DNA of 64,000 nucleotides from assembly GCF_029962835.1 (NCBI RefSeq), contig NC_080574.1, positions 41,098,501-41,162,500 of the forward strand. The letters are read 5' to 3'. The stretch is from Magnolia sinica. Its lineage: Eukaryota; Streptophyta; Magnoliopsida; Magnoliales; Magnoliaceae. This document shows positions 47,266 to 59,469 of this stretch, in pieces. The translations under genes were made by a program, and so were the position numbers. The notes under the pieces were generated by a model. The model saw only the letters and a program-made list of their open reading frames with translations. It searched no databases and was not told the origin of the DNA. Numbering within the stretch: position 1 is the first letter of the stretch; each line of letters begins with the position of its first letter.

Positions 47266-50200
47266 TTAGTTGCGCACCACCAACTCGAGTGGATAGTGAA
47301 TGAATGAGTAAAATGCTGAGTATGCAACTCCTGCTCAATAAGTCCACATATCAGTATTGTACATCTCTGAGATCATCACCAGGGTCTAGTACACTCTACA
47401 TGTAATCGCTGCTCATTGGACGCGCAACTATGCAAGTGGAAGAGACCTCACTATCCGCCTGGCAAGTAGTCAACCAATATCTACCCAGCACATCGATAGC
47501 GGACCTAATTATGAGCTGGTCAAACTCAGTCTAGCTATGCCACTACCCTCAGGCGGGTAAGACCACAACTCCTTCCCAACTGACTATGACATAGTGGGAG
47601 ACGTGACCTACTGGTAATCGGCTCTCGGGCGGTCATGTATTTACTTGGTCTAGATGTTAGGGCGTCTCTTAGCCATGGAGGTTTAGAGATTTTTACCCAA
47701 GGACATCTATGGCGCCTCGATGCCAGTAACAAGTTTTCGATGTCCCATCTGGCCATCCACGACATGCCTGTGGAGGCTACGACTCTGATGTCGCTAGGGC
47801 ATACAGTAATCACAACACATAATGCAAGATGCATGAGTCATACAATCCAGTCATGCAACAATCCTATGCATACCGTGTGCTTATGTGAGACAATCTCTGC
47901 CTATCAGGGAGTCTCATAACAACCTGCCTAATGACATATGCAATGGTCAACCACATCTCATAACAAACATGCAAATGATGTGTATGGGCATGTATCATGA
48001 TGCTATGCTGTCACATACTCATAATCGATATCGACAACTGGCACTGATAATCGGCATCGATAATCAGCCTATACAATCAGCCTTGACAATCGGAATCGAT
48101 CTCGACAATCGGAATCGGCCTAACAAAGGGCCTAAGGGAAGGTCATAATGTAGACATTTAACCATCATCATCCATTAATATAGACATTTAACCATCATTG
48201 CTCCCAAAGAGTGGCCCATATAGAGCCAACATGTAGCGGGCCCATGGCCTCACACAAGTGCCTAATATACATCACCATGGGCCTCACTCATGGGCTTAAT
48301 ACACATCACGATGGGCCTCACTCATGGGCCATATATACATAACATTGGGCCTGCCTCATATTCATCACATCCAGCCTCATCATATGGGCCTCACATACAT
48401 CAAATGGGCCACAATACATGGGTCTCATATACATCAAATGGGCTGCAATACATGAGCCTCATATACATCAAATGGCCACATCTCATGAGCCCCAAATACA
48501 TCACAATGGGCCACAACCCATGGGCCTCAAACACATCGCAATGGCCATCTCATACGGGCCCAATATACATCACAATGAGCCTTATTGCCTGGCCCTCAAA
48601 TGCATCACAATGGGCCTCATCACATAGGCCTCAAATACTTCATAATGGGCCCATCACATGGGGTGGATAGTGTATACACACATTAAGGTGGGCCTTATGC
48701 ATCACAAAATGGGCCCCACCAGCTAGATATACAACCTATACATTATGGTCGATCCCACAGTCCCAGATTGCTGAACGGTGAGTGTCAAATACATCATAGC
48801 GGGCCCCACCCCAGAAAACGGATGAACAGCGTGCATAACACATATATTCAAGGTGGGTCCTGTACTGATGGATGGTGCAGATACAAAACACCATCAAGGT
48901 GGGCCCCACTGTCAGCAAAATGGACAGACAGTGTAGATATAACAAACACATCACTGTGGTACCTACCGTCTATAAAATACATAAATTATAGTGGGTTTCA
49001 CAAGGCATGGACCACCTAGGAAGGCGGACCAGGCCGCTAAGCCTCTCACAACATCATAGTGGGCCCAAAAGGTTTCAACGGTGGGTGTTAACCTACCGCT
49101 ATCCAACAGCGTCCGAGTTTGCTACTGGACAGTGTGCATGAAACACATACATCAAGAGGGTCCCACCATCCCACAGATGGACGGTGGAGATAGAACACAT
49201 GGATCAAGAGGGTCCCACTATCCTCAGATGGACGGTCTGGCTATACAACACATACATTATGGCCTATCGTCCCAAACCTCTAGACGGTAGGGATATAACA
49301 TGCACATTAAAAGTGGGTCCCAACGTCAATGGACGTTGTGGATATCATACGGACCCACAAAACTTTGCTGACGTCCTCAACAACTGAAAGGAGGTAGGGT
49401 CACATAGATGGATGGTCTGGATCATCAGACCCCACCTGCTGATGTCAACACATCAGTTATATGCTAGTGTGAGGGTTGCTGGCCCACTGCCAGATGATGG
49501 ATGGTTTGGATCATCTGCCACGGGATGGTGGGCCACGTGGATGGAAATCCACGGAAGGATGAAACACATACAGTAAAGGTGGTTCCCACATGGGGACCAC
49601 CATGATATTTAATATAATATTATTATATTATAAATATATGCACACCATCTAGGAAGCTAGATGGTGTGGATCAATGACATGCATCTTAATGGTCCCACCA
49701 TCAATGGACAGTGAGGATACAACACATGCTTCAAGGTGGGTCCACACGTGTGGCCCACCAAAACTTTGAATAAAGGTGATATTTATATTTTCCATTCTTC
49801 CAACTACTGGATGGTGCAAGTAGCGCTGGACCGTCCAGCCACCTGCTGGATGTTTGGCAGGGTGGACCCCACGGGTGGCCAGCATGGATAAAATACATCA
49901 CAGTGGGCCTGTTAGCCCTGGACGGTCTGGATGTGCCATGTACATTAGGTGGGCCACACATCAAGAGAGAGATATAGAGAGACGTGAGAAGGGGAGGGAC
50001 CCCACCACTATGGGCCCTCCCTATACAATGCATACATCAAGATGGGTCCCACCATGTGTGGGCCCTTAAATCACAATAAAAACAACGGTGGAAGTCATGA
50101 AATCACCCACTGATTGCAAATCTTATACGTTCCTTGATCTCCTGAGCTCTTAAGCTTGCTCTTTAATGGAGGAAGATGAAGATTGGATGGTGGAGATTAG

Positions 50201-50351
50201 GTAGGGAAGTGGGCCACACCTACCTTATTTCTCTCCTTAGAAGCCATGGACAGTTGCTTGGGAGGAAATGAGAGAGAAATGAGAGAGAGAGAGAGGTTGT
50301 AAGAGAGAGGGATGGGTGAGTGAGTGATTGGTGTACTTGAAAAGGGATGGG

Positions 50352-50380
50352 AGGAGAGAGAGAGAGAGAGAGAGAGAGAG
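50352..50380 (+). repeat. (AG)n microsatellite, copy C first unit
   Basis: About 14 AG dinucleotides upstream of the internal terminal block. Confidence 0.95.
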
Positions 50381-50712
50381 TGTTGATTTTGGGGTTGCTT
50401 ATACTTAACATGTGAGGTGATTGATTGTTGGGATATTCTCTTGGGATTTAAAAATGCATGGCGTTTTCCTCGAACTGAACGCGAGCCCACATCTCCTGGC
50501 CCAGGTATCGGATTGGCACGCGAGACGTGGTGTTGGAACCGCTGCGATGGCGCGGTCGCTAGGATACAAGTTTTGAGTTGAGCTGACTCAGATTGACAGG
50601 GTACGACTCGGGGATGCGCGCAAACACTATCTACGCGTCACGGGTCACCGGAATTTGACTAGGAGGATGTATAAGCCTACAGAATAGTACGGTCTAGGAT
50701 ACAGGCCTCACA

Positions 50713-52519
50713 ATCGACCTCGACACATGGGCCATAAATACATCACATCGAACCTCACTCATGGGCTGTATATATATCACAATGGGCCACAGCCATGGGT
50801 CGCACCGATGGGCTTCATATACATCAAATGGGTCACAATACATGGGCCTCATGCCTGGGCCTCAAATACATCTCAATGAGGTGGAGCCCTACCCATTCCA
50901 AATGGGCCCATCAAATGGACAACTTGGATAAAACACTACATCACGTGGGAGCCACGTGAATGGACAGTGTGAATATAAAATACATACATCTAGGTGGGCC
51001 TAACAGATGGATGGCGCGGACATGAAATACATGCATCAATGGTGGGTCCCACCGTCCAACCATCTGGGCGGTGTGGATAAGACCCCTACATCCGCGGTGC
51101 ACACCACACAGTAGATGAACGGTTAGGATAAAATGCACATCACAGTGGGCTCTACATGACCTGAATGATCAGGATTTTAGATACATCTCACCAGGCCCCA
51201 CAGCACCGTCCAGATCTGGATGATGTGGGCATAGAATACATACATCAACGTAGGGCCCCACCCCACACGTGCAGCACATGTGATGGGCCTCACACCTAAT
51301 AAAAGGAAGGACAATGTTTGGATATACAGATGCATCACAAAATAGAATCCCACGTCCAGACGGACGGTTGGGTTGTGACACATACCTCACATGGGGCCCA
51401 CAGAATTTGCTGACATTAGTCCAGTTGCTGGACGGTTTGAATATAAGACATACCTCATGATGGACGACTGGATATACAACACTACATCAAGGTGGGCCCC
51501 ACCATGGATGGACGGTGTGCAGATATAACACATACATTTAATGGGTCCACGTAGATGGATGGTCTGGATGATCAGACCCTGACATCAATACACTAGCTAA
51601 TATAGCTGATGTGTGAGAGACTAGCCAATCCGCCTTCATTCAATGTAGGCCCCACGTGTGGGATGGATTCCCACCGTCCAAGATCTAGATGGTGTGGATT
51701 GGAACAAATACATCAGGGTAGGTTCGACCCACTGTTCCATGTGGATGGCAGGGATAAAACACATACATTAAAGGTGGGTGCACACGTGTGCGACCCACTA
51801 GCTTTAGTAATAATAGAAATAAAAAAAAACTGATATTTATTTTTCCACTTCACACGGTCCAGCAGCTACTGCTGCTGGATGTCCTAAGGCTGGATGGTCT
51901 GGATGATCGCCATCAAAGTGGGCCCGTGAAACTAGCCAAAATGGACGGATGTGGTGGATGTGGCACACACACCATGGTGCGTTTAGCACACACAACAAGG
52001 TAGGTCCACGTGGTGGCCCATCGGAGTTTGAAATTAAGCTGATATTTGTAGTTTCCCTTCATCCAAGTCTGTCACACGGCAGCAAGGTGCCCTGGACAGC
52101 GTGAATACAATGCATCCATCACGGTGGATCCCACCATTTGGACAACATGTGGTCCCACTGGACAACGTGGATCATCCTTCAAGGTGGGCCATCATTCATG
52201 GAAAAGAGAAAGAAAGAAGGAAAGAAATGAGAAGCGGGGAGGAGCTCCGCCACTATGAGCTCCCCCCTTAATCATATAACACACGCATCAATGGGCCCCA
52301 CTTGTCGCATACATCAAAGATCAAGATCTACTCTAGAACACCCACTGTTCTTGCTTCTTCTGGGCTCCATGGAGTGCCTAACACCTTGACTACCACTTTA
52401 ATGGAGGATGATGGAGATTGGAGGGTTGGAATTGGGTGGTAGGGAGGTGGGCCACACTTAACTTCTTCCTCTCCTTGGAAAGTCATGAACGGTTGCTCTC
52501 TTGCTTAGGAGAATGGTTT

Positions 52520-52575
<56 letters not shown>

Positions 52576-52992
52576 GTAAGGGATGGGTGATGGATGGAGT
52601 GATGGATGTACTTTGAAAAGGGATGGGTGGAGAGAGAGAGAGAGTTGACTTTAGGGGTTGCTATACTTGGGGATGGGATATGTACTTGACATGATTGATA
52701 TGATTGATAGACATGTTCTCTTGGGCTTGCAAATGCACGGTGTTTTCCTCGAACTGAACACGGGCCCACATCTCCTGGCTTGGGTATCGCATCGATGTGC
52801 GAGACATGTTGTCAGAACCGTGGCGACGGCGCAGTCGCAAGGGTGCAAGTCTTGGGTTAAGCCGACTCAGATTGATAGGATACGACTCAAGGATGCGCGC
52901 AAATACTATCTACGCATCGCGGGTCACCGAAATTCAACTAGGAGGACCAAGGAAGCCTATGAAACGGTACGGTTTAGGATACATGCCTCACA
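50713..52992 (-). repeat. Duplicated 5' portion within copy C
   Basis: GGGCC units, the GTGGGCCCACC field, an (AG)n tract and the terminal block are present a second time. The equivalent first set is at about 48260-50712. Only one 3' terminus (TGTCAC at 46407) exists for the two 5' termini. Confidence 0.65.
52524..52571 (+). repeat. (AG)n microsatellite, copy C second unit
   Basis: About 23 AG dinucleotides, the counterpart of the tract at 50352. Confidence 0.95.
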
Positions 52993-52997
52993 AAGTT

Positions 52998-53160
52998 GCC
53001 TGGGTTTAGTCAAAAAATCCTAGGCCAATTCCCTCTACTTTTTGGCTTCTTATTCTCTTGCTTCTGCTTCCTTTATATTTTTTGTCTAGTGGGGGCCTAC
53101 TCAGTTGTGCGGCCATTGTATAGCTTTGTACATGGAATATAATACTTTTATTTTAAAAAA
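52998..53160 (+). mobile_element. L1-like LINE 3' end with A-rich tail
   Basis: The last LINE segment ends CTTTTATTTTAAAAAA and is followed directly by the right copy of the 14-bp target duplication. The short tail and the duplication fix the LINE's 3' boundary. Confidence 0.85.
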
Positions 53161-53174
53161 ATGAGGCAAAAGAA

Positions 53175-54370
53175 TTCGTCAGTAGAGACATTATTATGAC
53201 CCTAATTATGATTTTGTCGTGGCTGAAATAGTAGTTAAACATGTATTCACATGTTCGGCCTCAGTTAAAGTAAAGGCAATGACGTCCTCTAATCAGAAAG
53301 TTTAAAGATCCTACACCTTTGATATTTCTCATACTAATGAAATTCTTGATATTATGTTAGTTGGTAAATTTATAAAATTTTTAATTAGTCATAAGATTCT
53401 GAGAGCCGAAGAATTAAAGAAAATTAATTATGTAAGTGGCTCAGAACTCGTTCACACTCTACTAACAGATGTGTTATTTTTAGGAATGTTATTCAGGATA
53501 ATATCGATAAAGGGTTGTTGAAATTCTCTGATAAAGAAAAAGAAGCAATGTTGATCGATACCGATTCGCTTCCATCCAAAAAATAGATTAATATGGCTAC
53601 CATTAATCCTCAAAGGATGGTTTGGTCATGACCAAAGATCGATCTTAGAGTTCAGATGAATCAACCCAAGGAGAAAAATGACATGAAGGGCATGAGGCCT
53701 GAGACTACGATTGACCAGGCCGAAGCATATCCAAGCAAAACAATATCAAATTATCAGCACCTCTGTGAGAAATGTGTAAGGCCAACTTGATCGAATGGGA
53801 GATCTTATCAACTGAAATATCCAGCGAGACAATCGGTCAATCAAAATTATGAGGAAACAGATGCATTTTACCCTAAAAAAGACAAACATGTCAACAATTA
53901 CTCTTAAACTATTTAAGGGCCAAGGATGGTTAAACCTTGGCTTGGACGAGATGGTGTTTGGAAAAGGCTAAGTCAACTAAAATTTCCAACGATACCCAAT
54001 GAGATGACCTGTACTCAGAAGCGACACTGGCAAAGATAACATACAGCAAAGAGAAGGCAGTAAGCCATTACTTTGGATCAATCCCTAAAGTATCAGCCAA
54101 CTCGACCAAGGTTGGTAGTGCCAAAATTAGAATGAGAATAACATGAATTGGCTGATATGGGAGAATCGACCGAATCTCATGAGGATCATGACTTGTTCGA
54201 AGATCCTAAATATGATAAGATAGGAATGAATGTAGAAAGATCGACAGAATACTTTACTGATGAAGAATTCTTGGATGATCATCTAATTGAAGAGTTGCTT
54301 GTTAAGGCAAGAGTATTAGAATCATCTTCTTATAAACTGAATAAAGAAAGCATGAACGAAGTTGTACAAG
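53175..54370 (+). pseudogene. gag: Tat-like element 2 gag, C-terminal part
   Basis: This is the continuation of the 31989-33280 gag after the LINE. YYDPNYDFVVAEIVVKHVF and YTFDISHTNEILDIMLVGKF are followed by KWLRTRSHSTNRCVIFRNVI, preceded by C: the CxxH...HSTNxC-type motif of a plant gypsy Gag group, here with the first H as a different residue. An acidic open stretch at 54148-54426 (MADMGESTESHEDHDLFEDP) has no recognised domain. Frame changes occur throughout. Confidence 0.7.
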
Positions 54371-54640
54371 AAGTCGATACTCAACCAAATTCGGAAACAC
54401 AAAGCTTTTTGGTGAGGGAGATATAGTTTGGAAAGTAATATTGTCTATCAGGACTAAAGATTTTGCATTTCATAAATGGTCACATACATGGGTTAAACCA
54501 TACATAGTGGTTCATTTTATTTTATTTTATTTTATTTTATTTTTATTTTTATAGAGGAGCTTATGTGGTGAGGATTTCTCTCAAAAACCTCTAAGCCTGA
54601 TTGACAACAAACATGTGGTCACCAGCCATTGGAGAAAGAA
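54371..54640 (+). pseudogene. pol: Tat-like element 2 integrase C-terminal remnant after large pol deletion
   Basis: One frame reads LFGEGDIVWKVILSIRTKDF, AFHKWSHTWVKPYIV and, after a TTTTA repeat, RGAYVVRISLKNL. This fits the end of gypsy integrase (F..GDLVWK.ILP...KWSP.WEGP...GAY). No protease, RT, RNase H or integrase core lies between it and gag, so about 4 kb of pol is missing. The breakpoint is near 54370. Confidence 0.7.
54513..54550 (+). repeat. (TTTTA)n microsatellite
   Basis: About seven units of TTTTA, interrupting the integrase remnant. Confidence 0.9.
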
Positions 54641-54959
54641 AGAATGCTTGAAGATGAGAAGAAAGGAAATTTGGGTGTGCAGAGGAATAAGCACCAACGA
54701 GTCTTTTAAATAGGCATTTAGGATGAACAATCACACCCAAAGATGAGGTGTCATGTTGGTTGATTACCTCATTAATTGAATGAAATGTTTTCTAAGAAGA
54801 GGAAATGAATGGGTGCATGACTTCTCGTGAATAGCTGTTATTAATGCAGTTATGCACATAAGAAGAAAAAAGGCTAAGTACCAGAGACAAAACAATATAG
54901 ACTATGAGCAAGTTTTTTAGTTGATTGTATTGAAGATAAAAGAATTACAAGACCGACAA

Positions 54960-56593
54960 TGGACAAGTACAAAGAAATCAGAAATTGAAAGATGAGAAAG
55001 ATGTAATTACTTCTTAAAGGTTTGACCGCTTGATGGTTTTGGCTTTTGAGTGTGCGATGTCACCAATCAATGGAGTATGTTCTTGCATGAAGGCACCCAG
55101 TCGATTGATTTAAGCCTATTGATCCTGTTTGCGATCGGTCAGAGATTTTTATTCTTCCTTCAACAATCTCAGTTTCTCTTTCATGACCGAGATTTGAGCC
55201 TTTAGATTGGTCAATGATGCATCTGACTCTTACAAGTTGATGTATGCCACAACAAATTTCTCCCTAGCAGCTATGATCGTAGTCATCTTGAGGGAGACAG
55301 TTGAAAGCTCAGCTTGATGCCTGTCAATTGTAACAACTATATTATGGTATTCATAAATTAAGCCTAGAAATTTATAAAGTGCATTTTTCTTGGATGATAA
55401 GGATTCATCTGATCGAGTAAGAGTTTGGTATCAATGAACAAGGAAGTGAAGTCTTTAGACCGATCCTGATGAAATGATGTCAGTGGCACCAGAATGAATG
55501 AGGATTCGTAATTCTTCCTATAGATGTCGAATTTCTGATGGTGTAGGAGACTCGACCACCATGATGTCACATGGCAAAGCTTGAGCGAAGTAAAATAATA
55601 TGTCTTCTACAGGAAGTAGTTCCTCCAAAGAAGAAGACAAAGCATGAGAATCATCAGCCAATGTGACCAGAGGAGTGGAGGCGTCGACCATTAGAATTTT
55701 TGTACTTTGACTAGGAGCAGTTTCAATTAGTCGAGATATCTCCTGTATTTCTACTTCATCGAGAAAAACAATCCTATGTTCATCGACCGAAGCGATTACA
55801 CGATCGGTCGGTTTTGAAGAAGAAGCAAGTTGAATGGGACACAAGGTTGTTGGTGTGACTAACTCTATAATTTCTTGATCCTAATAAGGTGCGAGAGACA
55901 CAATTATTTATTATAAAAGAAGACCAAAATACTCCACAGATTGCTATATTATTACCTCCTCTTGACCTTTAATTTGATATGTTGATTGACGAATATCGCT
56001 CTAATCCTTTCTAACTTAGAAACTTCAAGTATCTCAGCCTAGGACTGAGCAGCACTAACCAGAATGTCTAAAATAGACACCTTGACATGAACAGTTAATG
56101 CAGCAATTGACTTTGCAGTGATTAACAGTTCCCTAGTAACTATAAATAAAAAATAAAAAATAAAAAATAAAAAAGAAGAAAAAGAAGAAGAAGAAACAAA
56201 CTTACTAAAGGAAACTACATAATCATTAAAAAATTGAAAGGGCATAATGTTGGAATGACATCCACCTAAATCTAACTAAACAACAATTGTAACGAATCGG
56301 TCATTTGCTGGTGAAATTTTGGTAGGATTAATGACCAACATAGATCTTGATTTGAGCGAGGAAAATGAGGATTAAGATGATATAGCTTGAGATATCGATC
56401 AAAAGAAAGATTAGGATTATTTAACTTTTCTTTTCATGTTATCATTTATTAAAGACCCTATTAAAGTGAGTATTTTTATGTCTCTTACAGGCCTCTTCCA
56501 TCTCACAAAAATACTTAGTAGGTGGGATACCTAGCCAAAATTTATTTTTATACTTCTTAAAGTCTGCGATAGCTTTATCCGAAGAGGAAATAC
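54960..56593 (-). pseudogene. Antisense coiled-coil ORF (aORF) of Tat-like element 2
   Basis: On the minus strand, from 56593: DKAIADFKKYKNKFWLGIPP and YFCEMEEACKRHK; then LTVHVKVSILDILVSAAQS; the longest open stretch 55518-55844 (MCPIQLASSSKPTDRV, rich in acidic and serine residues); then a heptad-rich segment (LTNLKAQISVMKEKLRLLKE) near 55140-55210. Orientation and place, opposite to gag and downstream of integrase, match the aORF of Tat element 1. Stops break it. It is cut at 56594 by the Athila element, so its N-terminal side is incomplete. Confidence 0.6.
56144..56176 (+). repeat. (AAAAAT)n simple repeat
   Basis: Four to five A-rich units with single T interruptions. Confidence 0.8.
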
Positions 56594-58116
56594 TGTTCAC
56601 AACCCCAAGTGTAGGGTTACAATGTAGTAATAATTTCGGTGAGACTGAGGTCGAATCCACAGGGACTGATCTTGTACGTTCTTGAAATTAACTAGAAGTA
56701 GAACTAGAAGAAGACGTAAATCTAATTCTGAAATTGTAGAGAGAGTAATTATGATATAGTAATTAGAACTAATAAATTTAAAGGTGGTAACTAGGGTTTT
56801 CAAGGATCCACTTGTAGCTATTAGGGAGTTACCATGCTTGATTCAGGAAATCCAACTGAAATTGGAGTCCTATCCTATCCAATTAGAAAAGAGAGATAAT
56901 TGAATCTCTGAACTTTTCATGTATCTATTCTCAATGGACGAGAGTTTGTGAGGATTGGAAGTGATTCCATCACTAAACCATGCCCATGGGACGATGGCAA
57001 ACAACAAGATATACTAACCCCATAACTAATCATAGGAGAATTGTGATGATTAGGAAGGATTTTGTCACCCTACCATGCCCAAGGGACGATGGTGAACAAC
57101 GGGACTTACTGATCTCACAATCTCAAATTAGGAAAAGAAGATATTTAAAGCACTTGCAGATCCATTGTAATTTGAGTCACAACAAACCATTAAAAACTAA
57201 AAATATTTCTTAATAAAGAACTAGAATTCAATAGAGTTTAACAAGACATGAATCAAAACAAAGCAAACATGTCAATCATGATATAAGCTTCACCTCTTAG
57301 CCCTAGCTAAGAGGTTTAGCCAATTATAGACATGATTGAACTAAAGACTCTTAAACAAAACAAAAAGACCAATTAAAGAGGAAGAAGAAGACCTCTCGGA
57401 CGGCGGCTCCACCCTTTCGCTCCACTCCTCAAACCCTAGAAGATAGCATGGAAACAACTAAGGAAGAAGAAGAAAAACTCTTGACGAAGGCTTCTCCACC
57501 CTTTTGCTCCATTCCTTAAACACTAAAAGATGCCTAAGAACATCATAGGAACAACTATTTATAGTTGTATAACACCCTCTTGCAAACCAACCTTGAATTT
57601 CTGCATACTGACCTTGGAACCGCCTCAAATTTCCACAATTCGTGTGCTGTCTGCGTAACCTTGACTGGTCGAGGACAGCCTTTAACTGGTCTAGGAAAGC
57701 CTTCGACTAGTTGAGGATCGTGTCAAATTAAAAGTTCATGTTGCTGGAGTTCGAGTCGAGGAATCTTCGACTAGTTGAGCAGAAGCCTTAGACTGGTCGA
57801 AGGAGGGCTTAAACTAGTCGAAGCAGACAGATTTTTAGGATTCCATTTCTTCACTTCAAGTCTTCAATTTTCTTTATTCCTCACTTGGTTTTCTTGTATC
57901 TTTGACATGTGAATTCTTCATTTTTGGTCTTCTAAGATCCAACCTTTGGCTTGGTGATTCTTGAGCGTTAAATCCATGTTTTTAGCATCCTTCTCAATCC
58001 AAGCTCTTAAATTCACCTTACAACACAAACATGATTAAAATAGAATATTAAGCATTATTAAGTTCATAAAACTAAGTAATAAATTGGGGATAATATGCAA
58101 TATTTGACCCTCAACA
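56594..58116 (-). repeat. 3' LTR of Athila element (1523 bp)
   Basis: On the minus strand it begins TGTTGAGGGTCAAATATTGC and ends TGTGAACA. It is preceded by the polypurine tract and lies downstream of Athila integrase. It is homologous to the solo LTR at 61383-63416, which has the same start and end. The outer flank is ATACT; the other flank lies outside the window. Confidence 0.88.
57293..57314 (+). other. Conserved hairpin in Athila LTR
   Basis: Perfect 9-bp stem (CCTCTTAGC / GCTAAGAGG) with a 4-nt loop. The same hairpin is at 62750-62771 in the solo LTR. Confidence 0.6.
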
Positions 58117-58129
58117 CAATCCCCAACCA
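58117..58129 (-). other. Polypurine tract of Athila element
   Basis: TGGTTGGGGATTG on the minus strand directly precedes the LTR start TGTTGAGG. Its position and purine content fit plus-strand priming. Confidence 0.75.
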
Positions 58130-59469
58130 GTATTTTGTTAGTCCCGAGCAAAGTATGCGAAAAATATTTTGAAACCATCGTAAAATCTCCATAAGCTCAA
58201 GAGGTTTCAACAACAATCCCGATGACAGAGTTTCAAAATGCATCAATGTTCAGCATTACTTTCTCCTAAACTCTAGCACTTGGTAATACTTCAAAATCAA
58301 GTTCAAAGCATTAATTTGTCAATTAAAATAATTCCAAACATTGAGTTCCATGGTTGTATAATGAAGTCTAGACCTATCACAATCAAAGGTTCAATTCTTC
58401 ATTTTCACGATAACATTAACAATTAAAAGAGCATTTAGGACAACCAAAACCTAAACTGAAACTTGCCTTATAATTCATCATTTTAATTTATTTATTTTTA
58501 TTACTCCAGTTTTTGATTTTTCTATCGATGGCTTAACGCTATGATCAATCTTTTTAAAGATCTTTACTAGGTGGCCTTTTTCCAACGACAACTATTTTTT
58601 AGCTGGGCATTATATATATATATATATATTCAATTCTTTTCATTGAACATGATGGACAAATCCCAGGTTGGTTCCTTTCATGCTAAATAATCACCGAGTT
58701 AACAATTCAATGTTGACTGAAACTTTAATGTGACGGCTAGATGTGACATGTGAAATCATGACTCGATCAATGTTTAAAACTTCTACTTATGTAATAATAA
58801 TTTGAACTTAGCTTTGAAATCTTTAAGTAACTAAATCTAAGATATATAAATCATCAACATTAAGCATTTTATACTTCAATTTTCTTTTAAAAATTTTTTT
58901 TGCAATTTTTGCTTGAAGACTAAGAAAACGACTGATTAGCCCGTCTAATCTCCCATCCTTAACCTAAAATCTACATTGTCCTCAATGTAAAAGAAATAAG
59001 CATGCAATGCAAAAGAGGCAATGAAAAGAAAAAGGAAAGTGATGGAAAGATAATAACTGAAGAAGAAATTTTGAGGCTTTTCTAATTATCTCAGTGTGAA
59101 GATAGGTTAACATAAAAGACTTAAACAAATGATAAGTAAACTATCTTAAAACAGTGGAAAGCAAACTATCCTAAAATGGCATAAAACAAACTATCATAAA
59201 CGGCGGAAAACAAACTATCCTAAACAATGGAAAGCAAACTATCCTAAAATGGTGTAAGGAAAACTATCCTAAATAACGGAAAGTAGTAAACCTAACTACA
59301 CCTCCGTCAGACTAGGAAGTCAATCCTGGTAAACAGGATCATTCAGAGGTATGGACATGTCCTCTGAATCAAAATTTTCAACAAATGGCTTTAAAAAATG
59401 TCCATTCACTTTGAAATCATTGCCATTATTTGGATTCTGAATCTTGACGGCCCCATGAGGATAGACATT
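58130..59469 (-). other. Athila region between integrase and 3' LTR, no envelope-like ORF seen
   Basis: Athila elements often carry an extra ORF here. I find no open frame longer than 60 codons with recognisable features. A degenerate tandem repeat lies at 59125-59285 and a TA run at 58612-58630. Confidence 0.55.
59125..59285 (+). repeat. Degenerate tandem repeat, about 23-26-bp unit
   Basis: Six to seven units of the form GGAAAGCAAACTATCCTAAA with variable ends. Confidence 0.75.

Larger units (their letters stand above)
46407..52992 (-). mobile_element. Giant non-coding LTR-like element, copy C (6586 bp)
   Basis: In plus-strand order it starts TGTCACACCCC and ends GCCTCACA, the reverse of the family ends. 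Flanks are AGGTT (46402-46406) and AAGTT (52993-52997), one mismatch in five. It has only a short CGATT remnant (about 48025-48120). The family 5' terminal block occurs twice: once ending at 50712 and again at 52992, each with its GGGCC units and (AG)n tract. This implies an internal duplication or recombination of about 2.3 kb. Confidence 0.8.
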
